DNA of 64,000 nt. It comes from Clonostachys chloroleuca. Its lineage: Eukaryota > Ascomycota > Sordariomycetes > Hypocreales > Bionectriaceae. This document shows, one piece after another, positions 21,711-31,639 of this stretch. Where the stretch lies: positions 14,570,001 through 14,634,000 of the forward strand of contig JBANAY010000003.1 in assembly GCA_037952775.1 (NCBI GenBank), written 5' to 3'. The translations under genes and the position numbers were made by a program. The notes beneath the pieces were generated by a model. It did no database searches, was not told the DNA's origin, and saw only the letters and a list, made by a program, of their open reading frames with translations. Within the stretch, counting starts at the first letter, position 1; the number at the start of each line of letters is the position of its first letter.

Positions 21711-23534
21711 TAAGGTGATTGATAAGCGAAAGCTCCACAAACCTCAATCCCCAGGACAAGATCCTTAATTAAACTATAACAAGCCATTTAATCAATTGAA
21801 TCTAACTGCTAAACTCTTGCCCCAGGTGCCTCTATCTCAACCTTGCATGTTCGAGAATTATGTCCGGTCTTCCCGCATATACCACAGTGCCTTTCCCTCG
21901 CTTGTGTTGACCTCGCCGGACTACCTCGCCTTAATAATTCGGCCACCACCTGCCTATCCACATCCTTTTGATAAATTAATACTTGACCTTCCTCAACTGT
22001 CATCTTTCCTCTATTCTGTAAGCCGGTGTTTTTCTCTCTACGGTGTCGGCTGAGGATATTATTTGCATCTTAAAGATCCTTAACCTCTGATCTTAGTAAT
22101 ACTATCTCATACTAATGTTCCTTCAAACCCTTAGTTATTGATTTAATAGCTTCAATAATTGATGCTGGGGAGCTGCTTTTGTATCCTCTAATTCAGCTTT
22201 CATTATATTTAGACTGAGATTCTGTCTCTCTGACTGTCTTAAGGGTCTTTGAGACCTAAGGGTCAGGAAGCTCTAGGGTCCCCTCGGGAGGTATTAGAGT
22301 ATGATGTATTTTAGTATCTAGCTTCGAGAGTACATTTTCTGTATTTAGAGGAACAAGGCCGGCCCCTCTAAAGCCTCCCTGGATATTATTTTGGGTTATA
22401 GTGGCTTGAAATACGGCGTGGAAGGCAGGAAGGAATTCGGTCTTAAAAATGTATATAATAGAGTATTCTATCAATTGCTCAGTCTCTTGACTATATGTCT
22501 TCTTGAGCGGACCAAAATAGTCTCCATCTAGGGGTTGGAGTAGATAAGAGGAATAAGGAGGTATACAGAGAGTAATAATCTTATTCTCCTTGCAATATGC
22601 CTCAAACTCCGCGGAGTGGTGGCGTTCGTGCCCGTCAAGAACTAGGAGATGATAGGCACTATTTGATCTCTTTGTTGTATATTGATTAAAGTACTTTAGC
22701 CACTCAGAGCCAGTCTCATTGTCTGTCCATTCATATTTGGTGGTTGCAATAGCCCAATTGCCTGGGAGGGCAGTTTCTTGATACCAGCTGGAGAGGTGAT
22801 ATTAGCCTGCAACCACGATGAACGGCGGCGTTGCCCAGCCGCCTGCAGAGATCGATTGAATAACTGTAACCTATTCACGGTTTCCAGGCTGGACCCTTTT
22901 TAGGCTTCCACGCTTTTCGGCGCCTGCTACGAGCCCATCATAAAGCCAGTCTCATCAAAGTTATGGATATCATCTGGTCTGATGCCATATTTCGCAATTA
23001 TGTTTGCCACGAGGGAGAACCACACGTTTATCGCGACTGGATCTTCATATTTGGCCCTCTGATAGCCATATCTGCGAAAGAAACGCGGTTTGGGCTCTGG
23101 TCGGCGCTGGATAAAATTCCGCGCCCAACGTTGGCCAACAGGTGACGTATTACGGTCAGCACGCAAGAGATTGGCCATATCTTCAACTCCGGGGTGAGAA
23201 TCCTCGTGAATCCAGATCCAGGATATACTCAACAAGCTTCTGCTCTTCCAGGTCAGATAGCTTACGTGAATTGGTTATAGTATCGCGTCGAGACAGTTTA
23301 CCACGCTGCCGGTCCTGTAAAGTAAAGCGGTTAATATTATACATAGCTGCAGCACGTCGCACGCTTAACTTTGGGTCTTTTTGTAGGGCCTGAAGTGCAA
23401 GAATAATACTAGCTTCCTCTTTTGAGTTCGTCATGCCTTATTGTGGCGGATTGATTGATTACTGGATGATAATATAGGATGAGAGATTTATGGAGCTTTC
23501 GCTTGTCTGGAGCTTTGGCTTATCAATCACGTTA
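21711..23534 (-). mobile_element. Fot1/pogo-type (Tc1-mariner) transposon, copy B, both ends present
   Basis: Flanked on both sides by TA and bounded by inverted ends GTGATTGATAAGC, about 1824 bp including the TA pair. That size and the TA target are typical of Fot1/pogo elements. Subterminal GCGAAAGCTCC-type motifs follow each end. Its transposase is disabled but retains more of the first catalytic block than copy A. Orientation is opposite to copy A. Confidence 0.9.
21809..23434 (-). pseudogene. Fot1/pogo transposase pseudogene in copy B
   Basis: The minus strand from 23434 reads EEASIILALQALQKDPKLSV, LSDLEEQKLVEYILDLDSRG and RPDDIHNFDETGFMMG (first catalytic Asp with the family's DET motif intact, near 22940-22990), then the mid-part, ATITQNNIQGGFRGAGLVPL near 22340-22410, and the CCHC knuckle CGICGKTGHNSRTCKVE (21840-21890). 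Stops and frame changes break the central part, including near 22480-22700. Most changes are C/G to T/A, as expected from RIP. The same protein as copy A, inactive. Confidence 0.88.
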
Positions 23535-26033
23535 CTAGATTCGCATACTTACAATAAGTTGGTGCTTGAAGAACAAGGTTAGCTCGCAATTAGGGCGGTA
23601 TATAGCAAAAAACACTGCAATGTTGCCATTTCAAATTCCTAGAATAGCACCCCTTAATAAAAATCATAAAAAAATTCACTTATTTTAAGCTATGTAATTA
23701 CAGGTTATTTAACGAAGTCGCTGCAGCCAGATGAAGCTGTCGCGGTCGGGCTGTTCAATTACGACAAGTTATTCGAGGGGGAGCCGCCCGAGCCCGATGA
23801 AGCTGTCGCGGTAGGCCCTTTCAATCGCGACAGCTAGTTCAGGAATACAGCTGTCGCGGTCGGGCTGTTCAATCGCGACATGTTATTTAGGGGAAAATCG
23901 CTTAAGCTGGAAGAGGCTGTCGTAGTGGCCTAGCTAGCTTAGCAATTAGGTCACATGATCTAACCATTCAACACCATGGGCAACACAGATAGTTGCAGAC
24001 CCCAGATGACCAGTTGTTCCGCTTCCACCTGTTTATATTGTCAAGACGCTCTACAATTTGCTCAATGTTAATCTCTGGGTCTCGCCACTATTTTTATGTA
24101 TGACTAGGGTATTTCCTTCCTCACCATGGTGAGACTGCTCACAAGACGACGTACGAAAGGAGCCTATGGCAATTCCTGATTGAAAAGGTTGCTTCCTACC
24201 TATTTTCATGGCCAAAGTCATTCTATGTATTCAGTGGGATCATGGAAGGATTTTGGAGCATCATGCAATTCCAATTATCGTATAATCTGTGGATGATACC
24301 ATTGTTTCTTGTGTGGTGGCATATTCAAGCATATTGGCCGGTGATGGTAGTTCTAGCTCTCTTATTATCGCTAGTGTAATTCAATTTGAGCTTGATCTTG
24401 AGAGTAGACTGTTTTTGTACGACTCGTACCCGCCCCACTTATTACAGGGGCTCGTAAACTCACCACCTTTAGGTAGTGCTAAATAGCGTTTCGGCCACAC
24501 AGTAAATTCGGCCACATCACCTATTTTATATACAATAAAATGCAGGTTCAGCTTCCGCATTGTAGCTCTACAATATTTATAAAGGAAGTCACTTAGTGGG
24601 TCTGATCACAGTGTGCCAAATAGTGGGCCAGAGTACCGAGCCTAACAGGAGCCAATTTTGGTCCCTTCGATAAGAGGATGACTCATGTTGGCGGCTTCCG
24701 TCAAATGCGACAGACCCTAGTGTCCTTCCGCCACTCCCCACGTTTCTCCCCCTTACTCGATTCCCTCGCTCTCCGACTCAGTCGATCCCCAGCACGACCA
24801 GATCCTCTATATGAGCCCGGGTGAGACCTGGGGATGGCCGAGGTCGACAGTAATTGTTTCAGCCGCGCCACCACCGTCATCCACATCCATAATGACAATT
24901 GGGCTCGCCAGCTTAGTGCCGCCGCCGCCTTTTACCTTGATTGGTCTTGTAGAGCCAACACTGTTGGCTTCAGGCATCGTGAGAACTGGGCTCATCGAGT
25001 TAGCTTCATTGTCCTCGCACGATGTAAGGATTGGGCTTGCCGAGGATACTGTGGCTCCCTGGATTCGGCGGGGCTAGCCACAAGTGTGCTGAAGTCAAGC
25101 TCATAGTTATGATAAATGTCAGGAAGACCTTGCCAGTGTCCGGCATGACGTCTTGGGAGGTCGAAAGAGAGGAGAGAGGGAGGACAGAGGGGGAGAGCAG
25201 GGAGGGGGGCAGGGCAGAAGGCAGGGGGCATGTGATCTATTGGAGCCATTTTGGATGTCATTTTACCTACTCCGTAGTAATTAAAACCACTCTCTCGATG
25301 CCAAATCACGCGATGGAATTGAGAGAGAATAGATTGTGGTTCCACCCCTCCCCCTCCCCCTCCTGCACTCCCCTTCCTCACCCCTACCATGCACCCCTCC
25401 TTGTGCCTGTTGGTTTCCACTCAGCAAGGAGCAGAAAGCTACCGCTGTATTCTCCTAGGAGCCACCCCCGCACACCAGATGAGATCCGGAGCTAGGCACA
25501 AGCATCTAGGACAACGACTTGCAACCGCGCTGTGTCGGTCGAAGTCAAGTCCATTCGGATGGGTCTAAACAACCTATTACCAGTTCGCTTCAACTTTAGG
25601 CTTGGACAAGCCCAGCTAAGCTCCCGTCAAATGGACTTATCGAGACGACTGCACCCCGAAACTTTCAGCAGACTGCAGGAGGCGTACCGGGCCCAACTCT
25701 GGGCCTAATTGAAGGCTGTGCTGGCCCCCTGCTGAACATTTTCGCTTCGACGCCACCTACGCGCCCCAGAACTGGCTTTAGTTGGATGAAAAAAATCTTG
25801 AACTGGGTCCAACTGTCGTCAGTTGTGACCTTGTTTCAACTTGTGACAAGACCTACATATACGAAGCCCGTTGGAAAGATACCAAGGCTCTGCAGTCTCT
25901 TTCGGTTGGATGGGTTGACTTATTCCACTTCGCGCACGGTCGAAAGCTTCGGGTTTTTGCACAAACCCTTGCCACTGTGTGAGCTTGCATCAACGATTCT
26001 TCTGAGCTGTCCCCAAATATTGGGTATCCTATC
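23535..26033. other. spacer with a palindromic tandem repeat and a repeated-motif open frame
   Basis: See the separate entry for the GCTGTCGCG repeat (23700-23945). At 24807-25065 a minus-strand frame reads with loose repeats of the type ASPIxxMD and MSPVLTMPE, and the DNA shows repeated (A/T)TTGGGCT(C/T) words. No domain is recognised. About 25,500-26,033 is probably the upstream region of the Zn2Cys6 pseudogene. Otherwise nothing assigned. Confidence 0.4.
23700..23945. repeat. degenerate tandem/inverted GCTGTCGCG repeat
   Basis: GCTGTCGCG occurs at 23736, 23802 and 23850, each followed within 25 bp by an inverted CGCGACA or its mutated form (for example CGCGACAGC at 23826-23834, giving a 33-bp hairpin with 9-bp arms). 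A decayed fourth unit (GGCTGTCGTAG) is near 23922. Spacing is 66 and 48 bp. It could be stacked ends of small inverted-repeat elements. CpG sites are retained, unlike the repeats beyond 31 kb. Confidence 0.7.
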
Positions 26034-28505
26034 ATGTCGAGGCCGTTGCGGACGATACGGCCTGCCCAGCGACAAGAAGGCCCTTCATCAGCCCTGGGCC
26101 AAACCACGCAGCAAGAGCTACCGAAACTCAGCAATCGAATCGGATACGGAGGTGCCTGTGAGGAATGTCGGGCCAAGAAGATAAAGGCAAGCCTCTTACA
26201 TAGACGTCGATGTTCGTCCTTTTGCGTGACTGATAGCTGTTTGGTGTTTTCGCCTCCTATCTTGTTACGTCTTTGCCCGTCTGGCTCGTCGAGTACGATC
26301 CAAGTGCATCGGAACCTAAAGAGGACTTTATTATACGAGTTTGCTTTGGAATATCGACTGCCGAGATGTGGTCTTGAGAAACTTTACTAACGGTGAAATA
26401 GTGCAACGGAGCCCGCCCGCGATGCCACAACTGTGACAAGCGCGGCCTGGCAAAATGTGTCTATATGGACGACCTTGAAAGCAGCGCTGTCATCGATGTC
26501 TTGAAGGAGCTACAGACTGTACCCTCGAACCGTGCCTACAATGTATTCCGGCGTCTCAAAGCCAGCGAACAGTCGCCAGAAGATCTGTCGGCCATATGGC
26601 AGGACATGATGTCCAGCAACCCGAACCGACACGACGAGGACAGCCAGACAATTTCCCAGGCCTCTCTTGAGGAAGAACTGAGGGACACATCACCTACAGT
26701 GTTCCCCTTTATGGAGCTTATCCCGTCACACACATTGCGGCAGAGTAGTCTTCTCGGACCTATCAGGAATGCCCCCCCCAAATCCGAGGCCGGACAAGTG
26801 TACGCTCAAACTCGCTCACATGACCTCACCACACTGCACCCCTTTCTTGCCTCCCCCGCCATCCCACTCGTGTATGAAAGCTTACGAGGTAGCAAGGCAG
26901 CCACAGACTAAATCGAGACCCGGCCGCGTCAGATCAAGTGATGCACGGGGGAGGGACAGGATCACGTGGACGTGGACTCGGCCGTCCGGCGCTATCGTTC
27001 GACTCCCCACGACCACTCGGCAACTCTGCCGCATTTTTACGACCAGCAGCTGCTCGACCTCGATATTTCGTACTGGACCGACGTTGCCATTACCAATCTG
27101 TTTGCCGCACGCATCGTTCTCTGTACTTGCGGACCGACCATCCCATCCTTGGCATCTTCGACCCTCGTCTCTTTGTCCCGGACCTGGTCAGCAAACGAAG
27201 CGTCTTTTGCAACCGGTTCCTAGTCATTGCAGCGCTGTATTTTGGCTGCGTAAGACTACAAAACCCAACCCCTCTCACTGTTTAACACCTTTGAATGCTA
27301 CTTCTTCACACCCCCCTTTCCCTCTTTTTGCCGTCGTGAGCAGGCCCCTCGACTGACCAGCAGCAAAAACGGCAGCAAATGTACAATGCGTTCAACAAGT
27401 GCGCTGCAAAATTCGTCGACAGCCTCTGGAGCGAGACCATGGCCCTCTCGGTTGAGGCCAAGCATGCCAGCTCCCCGCTCAACATGGCCGCCGTCGTCAT
27501 TGTGAGCCTGTCCCTCATGAGCCAGGGCAGAGACTACGTCGTCATGGAGTACGCTGAGCGAGCTGTGCAGATGGGCGAGGAGCTCAACCTGTTTGGGACG
27601 GCGATAGAGTCCGCCCATGACAAGGATGGGCCATCCGGCCTTGCCATGCGCGTACACTCTTACGCGGCGTTGGGGGTCTTTGGCTGGAGCGTGCAAGTTC
27701 ACCCCACCTTTTTTTTAATTTTTTTCTATCTCTTCCCTTGTATGATGATTCTTTGGCTTATACGTTGCATCATGGACAGGTTCCTCGCCCTCTTTTTCAG
27801 GAAGCCGGGCTTTCAGTTCCCATCACACCCTCCCTCACTGCCCATCCCCGGAAGCCCGTTGTTTGAGCAGGCCGGCGCTACCAACGAGGATGGCACTGAC
27901 ACGCCGCGGGAGGAGAATCTCATGGGCAGCGTCTTCACGTCGCTCTGCCATTTCTGGTCCCTTGTTCACAACGGTCTCTGGATCTACTACGCAGACCGCC
28001 CCAATGCGCCGCCGAGGCACTGGAGCATAAACTCGCCGAGGACAAGTATCGCGAGATTATTGCCTGGGGGACTCACCAAATCCCATTGACGACGGATGAT
28101 GAGGAGCAAAAGTACCCGCACGTTTCTGTCATTCAGTACGAGCCATGTGCCCCCCCCCCCCCCCCCCCTTTTCCCCTTTTACAAGGGCTCTTGTCATGCA
28201 AGCGTGCCTCCCAATACGGACAAGTCATCACGAAAGAGCATCTAGATGCACGTGGCCCTCTCGACATCACTCGGCCCTTCCGGAGAGACTCTCCGGGCCC
28301 AGCCCGGTATGGACGATCTTTGCGGCGCCCGACAGTTCGCCCAACGCCGCCTACGCCGCCTCGGTCAAGCAGCTGAAGCGCCTCGTCTTTGACTACTGCG
28401 CCCGCCATGAAACGTCGATGTACTCGATCCTCTGACACGTCGGCTTGCTGTACCTGAGCAACGCCGTCCTCGAGAGCCCGCGCGACCCCGACTGGCACCT
28501 GTCTT
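26034..28505 (+). pseudogene. Zn(II)2Cys6 fungal transcription factor pseudogene
   Basis: The ATG at 26034 opens exon 1, which ends GACEECRAKKIK at 26186. Exon 2 resumes at 26402 with CNGARPRCHNCDKRG...CVY, giving the binuclear zinc cluster C-x2-C-x6-C-x5-C-x2-C. The intron (26187-26401) is GC-AG with a CTAAC branch site. The middle-homology region follows: YWTDVAITNLFAARIV, then after a 1-nt frame break near 27117 LYLRTDHPILGIFDPRLFVP, an intron at about 27250-27360, and FNKCAAKFVDSLWSETMALS. Later come PSHPPSLPIPG, LAEDKYREIIAW and AASVKQLKRLVFDY. A TGA at 28433-28435 sits where relatives have Trp. Another stop at 26909 needs a further intron or is a mutation. The similarity stops near 28500 and the C-terminus is lost. 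Such proteins regulate metabolic genes in the nucleus; the target is unknown. A 19-C run at 28150-28168 interrupts the 3' part. Confidence 0.85.
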
Positions 28506-28840
28506 GAAAAATCTTGACAAGATATAACGACAGGATGTATTGATGGGATATATGACGGAACAAAGGAAGGAGAAGGTGGTGGGGAAACAAAAGCGTTGAT
28601 TTGAAAGAAGGCACAACATCTTGTACACGACCTTTTGCATCTGCCAGCGATTGCTACCTTTTGTTAAATATAGGCTCTGCCGGATACACGTCTCCAACAG
28701 AAATGGTTGGCTTATCTAATTGACTTCACTTCGCCTCTCCTCGACTCTTTGCCCTCTCTTTGCCCTCTCTTTGCCCTCTCCTCAACCCCCGCTTCACCCC
28801 CATGACCCCCTATTAAAGATCCAATAAAAGACGGCAACGT
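28506..28840. other. short spacer with minisatellite
   Basis: No gene. Contains the 11-bp tandem repeat at 28748-28780. The left edge marks where the transcription-factor homology breaks off. Confidence 0.5.
28748..28780. repeat. 11-bp minisatellite, three perfect copies
   Basis: TTTGCCCTCTC repeated three times without mismatch, followed by a CT-rich tail. Confidence 0.9.
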
Positions 28841-28985
28841 CTAGAGGTTGCCAATCGTCTTCTTGTTGCAGGGAGAAGAGTCAGCGACCCAGCCCATCAG
28901 ACGGTTGGCAATGTCGCTCGAGTAGCACGGGTTGGAGCGGCCCTTGCCCAGGTTGCCCGACGAAGGCATGACGCCCGGGCAACCA
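28841..28985 (-). pseudogene. 3' end of an unidentified GC-rich gene
   Basis: The minus strand reads VMPSSGNLGKGRSNPCYSSD then IANRLMGWVADSSPCNKKTI, GNL, stop (TAG at 28841-28843). The third-position C/G preference is that of a well-expressed filamentous-fungal gene, and the two Cys suggest a secreted protein's C-terminus. Upstream on the minus strand the sequence changes into the piggyBac-like coding region near 28985, so only about 45 codons remain. I do not recognise the family. Confidence 0.5.
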
Positions 28986-29002
28986 CACAACGCGGCACGC
29001 AA

Positions 29003-30721
29003 TTTGACCCCTTCTCTGTTGACCCTATTCGCATACCACAGATTCAAGAGCTGCCTTCAACGCCTTTGTTACTATTCCAGGAATTTATATGTGAATCCCT
29101 AACAAAATCATGGGCTAGCTATACGAATTACGGGCTTCCGGCCGATAAGGTAGGTGGTGGCGCCAGAGTTCAAAAGTGCAGTTATACACACAACACACAG
29201 AGATATGAGCTAACAGTCAGCTGCGCTAGGCTATCTCCTCGGATCATGTATATCTCTTGCTCGGGATCCTAATTTATATAGGAAATCACCGCGAAAAGCG
29301 GGTTCGAGACCATTGGGATACTTACGAGCCGGGGAAGATGAGGCCAAGCCACCCTATCGCACAGTTCATCAGCTACAACACCTATCAAGAGATTTATCGT
29401 GCCTTCCGCCCGTATGACCCGAGGGTCAGTTATGATAGCTCTTTTGACCGGATTAACGAATGGTCAGAGGCTATGCAAGCAGCCTCTCTTCGTTATTGGG
29501 TCCCGGGCACGAATATCGCTGTGGACGAGTGTATCCAGCACTTTGAAGGGAGAACCCGAGAGAAGGTTGTTATCCCTACGAAACCCACGCCCGAGAGGTT
29601 CAAAATCTGGGCTATTGCTGAAGCCGGCTATCTCCTCTCGTGGCTGCCGCACCTGCCTGGGAAGGTATTTGACGCTGTTGGCGATAAAAAGCCCCGAACA
29701 AGGAAGAGGAAAAGAGCTGATGAATACAGCCTCAATCCGATACAAACTGTGGTTGTTGACCTAGTCAAGCAACTGCCAAAAGCCATATATCACGTCTTCT
29801 TGGATAACCTCTTCTCAAGCCCGGACCTCTTCAGGGTTTTGAGGGTTTTGAACACCGGGGCTACAGGCACCTGCCGAGTCAACAGCGGGATCTTCAAGGG
29901 TCTCGTACAGCTCAAAAAGGCCGATACAGACGGGAAGCTAGGTTGGTCATGGGGTCAGATTGAGACCGTGCCGACTACGGATAACAAGGTCGTTCAACCT
30001 CCAAATGAATTACTTAGGAAGTCCCCTACTAATAACTTCTTAGGTCAATCAAATCGCTTGGAAGGATAATGCGCTTGTGCTGTTGCTTTCTACGGTCTAT
30101 GACGGCACGGAGTTTGAAACACGTATCAGGAAGCGGCCAACCACAACACAAGCCCGGGCACAAGCTATCAAGTATTATTTCGGCGATGAGGCAGTTAAAG
30201 AAGCTCCGGTCTTATCAGCAGCTGCTGCTTATAACGATCATATGAATGCAGTAGATAGAGGTGATCAACTACGGCAACAAGCAGGATTAGAACACCGTAT
30301 TTGTAAGGGACCTTGGCGGGCATTGGCGTGGGGCTTTCTCCTTGAGACTGCTCTCAATAACAGCTTCTTACTGCAGAAGAATGGCCAGCCAAATTGGAAG
30401 CCGCTCCGCACCTTACGTGAGTGGCGGGAGCAGATTTCTCACGATCTCCTCTCTCAATACGGCCAGAAAGCTAGCCTACGGCAGAAGAACCACACAGGGG
30501 ACACAAATACGCCTGTATCACAGCATAATCGCGTCCGACGAAAGAGCCCGGGCCGCTGTGCAGCCTGCAGAGGTGTCCATTGGCACGAGCCTGCGAGAAG
30601 GGCGTTTGGAGAGGTCAGCGGGAATAGGAGGGTGCCGCAGTCAAGATCCGGCTGCGAGCAATGCAATGTTCCTCTATGTAACTCTCCCGGTTGCTGGGAC
30701 TTCTACCACAGGCTAAATTAG
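29003..30721 (+). CDS. piggyBac-like transposase (DDE_Tnp_1_7), three exons, N-terminus missing
   Basis: Model: exons up to 29149, 29230-29988 and 30044-30721; all junctions are phase 0. Intron 1 (29150-29229) has a GAGCTAACAG branch site. Intron 2 (29989-30043, 55 nt) has CTAATAAC before the acceptor; splicing gives DNK|VNQIAWKDNAL. The domain starts at LLFQEFICESLTKSWASYTN. The three catalytic Asp are present: NIAVDECIQHF (29524), HVFLDNLFSS (29803) and MNAVDRGDQLR (30254), followed by the conserved CKGPWRALAW. The C-terminus is a Cys/His-rich domain (RCAACRGVHWHE...CEQCNVPLCNSPGCW). The enzyme would excise and insert DNA at TTAA. There are no in-frame stops and the composition is not RIP-like. 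Reading upstream, the frame stays open without an ATG into unrelated sequence near 28985, so about 100 or more N-terminal residues are lost. I see no TTAA-flanked inverted ends. Confidence 0.85.
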
Positions 30722-30798
30722 TATGTGAGAGCATGTACCTTTTACTGCAGGTTTTTCTGACCAATCATACCCCTGTAAGGTACAAAGTGTAGCTTCCG

Positions 30799-31219
30799 AT
30801 GCCTCGAGGAGATTGTACGTTCGCATTAGCGGGCAGCTTTCGCCACCTCTTGTCAGTAGGCGACTTGTCACCCCCAAGCTTACTTCTGATTATATTCGAT
30901 ATCAGGGCATGTGTCGCGAGAGCAAGTCGTTGGACTGGTGGCAGAAAATCTCCGCTAATCTTGTGTATTTAGGAATAGTAATATTGATGACGGGCTCCGT
31001 GTACTCTTCCTCCTCTTACCCCCGGCCTGTCTTTCAATGTCCTAAGTAAGACGATTATAAAAGTAGTGCTCATGAGATAATGGTAGTACTTGGTTTTAAC
31101 TACCGCTAACTAATCCCTAACCAGAAAAGAATGCGAAGAGAATGCTGACATGATTGGCCAAATTATACGAGCTGTGTCAGATATCCTTTATAGTGGGCCA
31201 TATATTGCCAACCCTGTAT
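30799..31219 (+). CDS. small spliced open frame, family not recognised
   Basis: A frame open from 30792 reads LTSDYIRYQGMCRESKSLDW, WQKISANLVYLGIVILMTGS (a hydrophobic segment) and YPRPVFQCPK. It meets a GTAAGA donor near 31046 and an acceptor CCTAACCAG near 31125 with a GCTAACTAA branch region, and continues KKECEENADMIGQIIRAVSD to GPYIANPV and a TAA at about 31217-31219. The splice signals and the in-frame junction argue for a real gene or gene end. No ATG begins the frame (a separate ATG frame starts at 30799), so the 5' part may be missing. No known domain. Confidence 0.4.
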
Positions 31220-31377
31220 AACAGAGGTCTAGTTGGGCTTGCAAGCCTCTAGCTTGAGGTCTGAACACTAATCTAACGTAAGCACTAACTTTTGTACTGG
31301 AGGATCTGAAGCCTGATCTATTTCAGGAAGTATAGCAATAATTACCGAGCATATACAGTTATCTATGTAGACGGAGC
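31220..31377. other. left flank of the Copia insertion
   Basis: Mixed-composition sequence ending in GGAGC (31373-31377), the target-site copy on the left of the Copia element. The interrupted sequence resumes at 38408. No gene is recognised in the joined flanks. Confidence 0.5.
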
Positions 31378-31594
31378 TGTTGGAACCGAGGCTTCGTGCA
31401 ATTCGATGCGATTAGTTATAATCGAGGGCGGTTTGCTCCAAATATACCTCCTTTCCCAGATTGGAAGAGTATTAGGCTTAAAGGAGAGGTGTATACTAAA
31501 TTGTATAATTGTTCCTACCGGAAGCACTAGAACAGTATAACTTAGATAAATATAATAATATAATTTCTGTCTATCTAATATATGAGATTGAATA
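31378..31594 (+). repeat. 5' LTR of the Copia element
   Basis: Begins TGTTGGAACCGAGG and ends GATTGAATA. It aligns without gaps over 217 bp to the 3' LTR. The 5' LTR is less mutated at its start (TGTTGGAACC) than the 3' LTR (TATTAGAACT). Confidence 0.92.
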
Positions 31595-31639
31595 ATTAAG
31601 AGTCTTAGAGCTATACTTTATAAAGGCGACTGTAACTAT

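Noticed and set aside
13431..28840. A biosynthetic gene cluster
   Set aside because: SDR relics and a Zn2Cys6 factor are present, but no polyketide, peptide or terpene synthase or P450 is visible; kept only as a low-interest inference.
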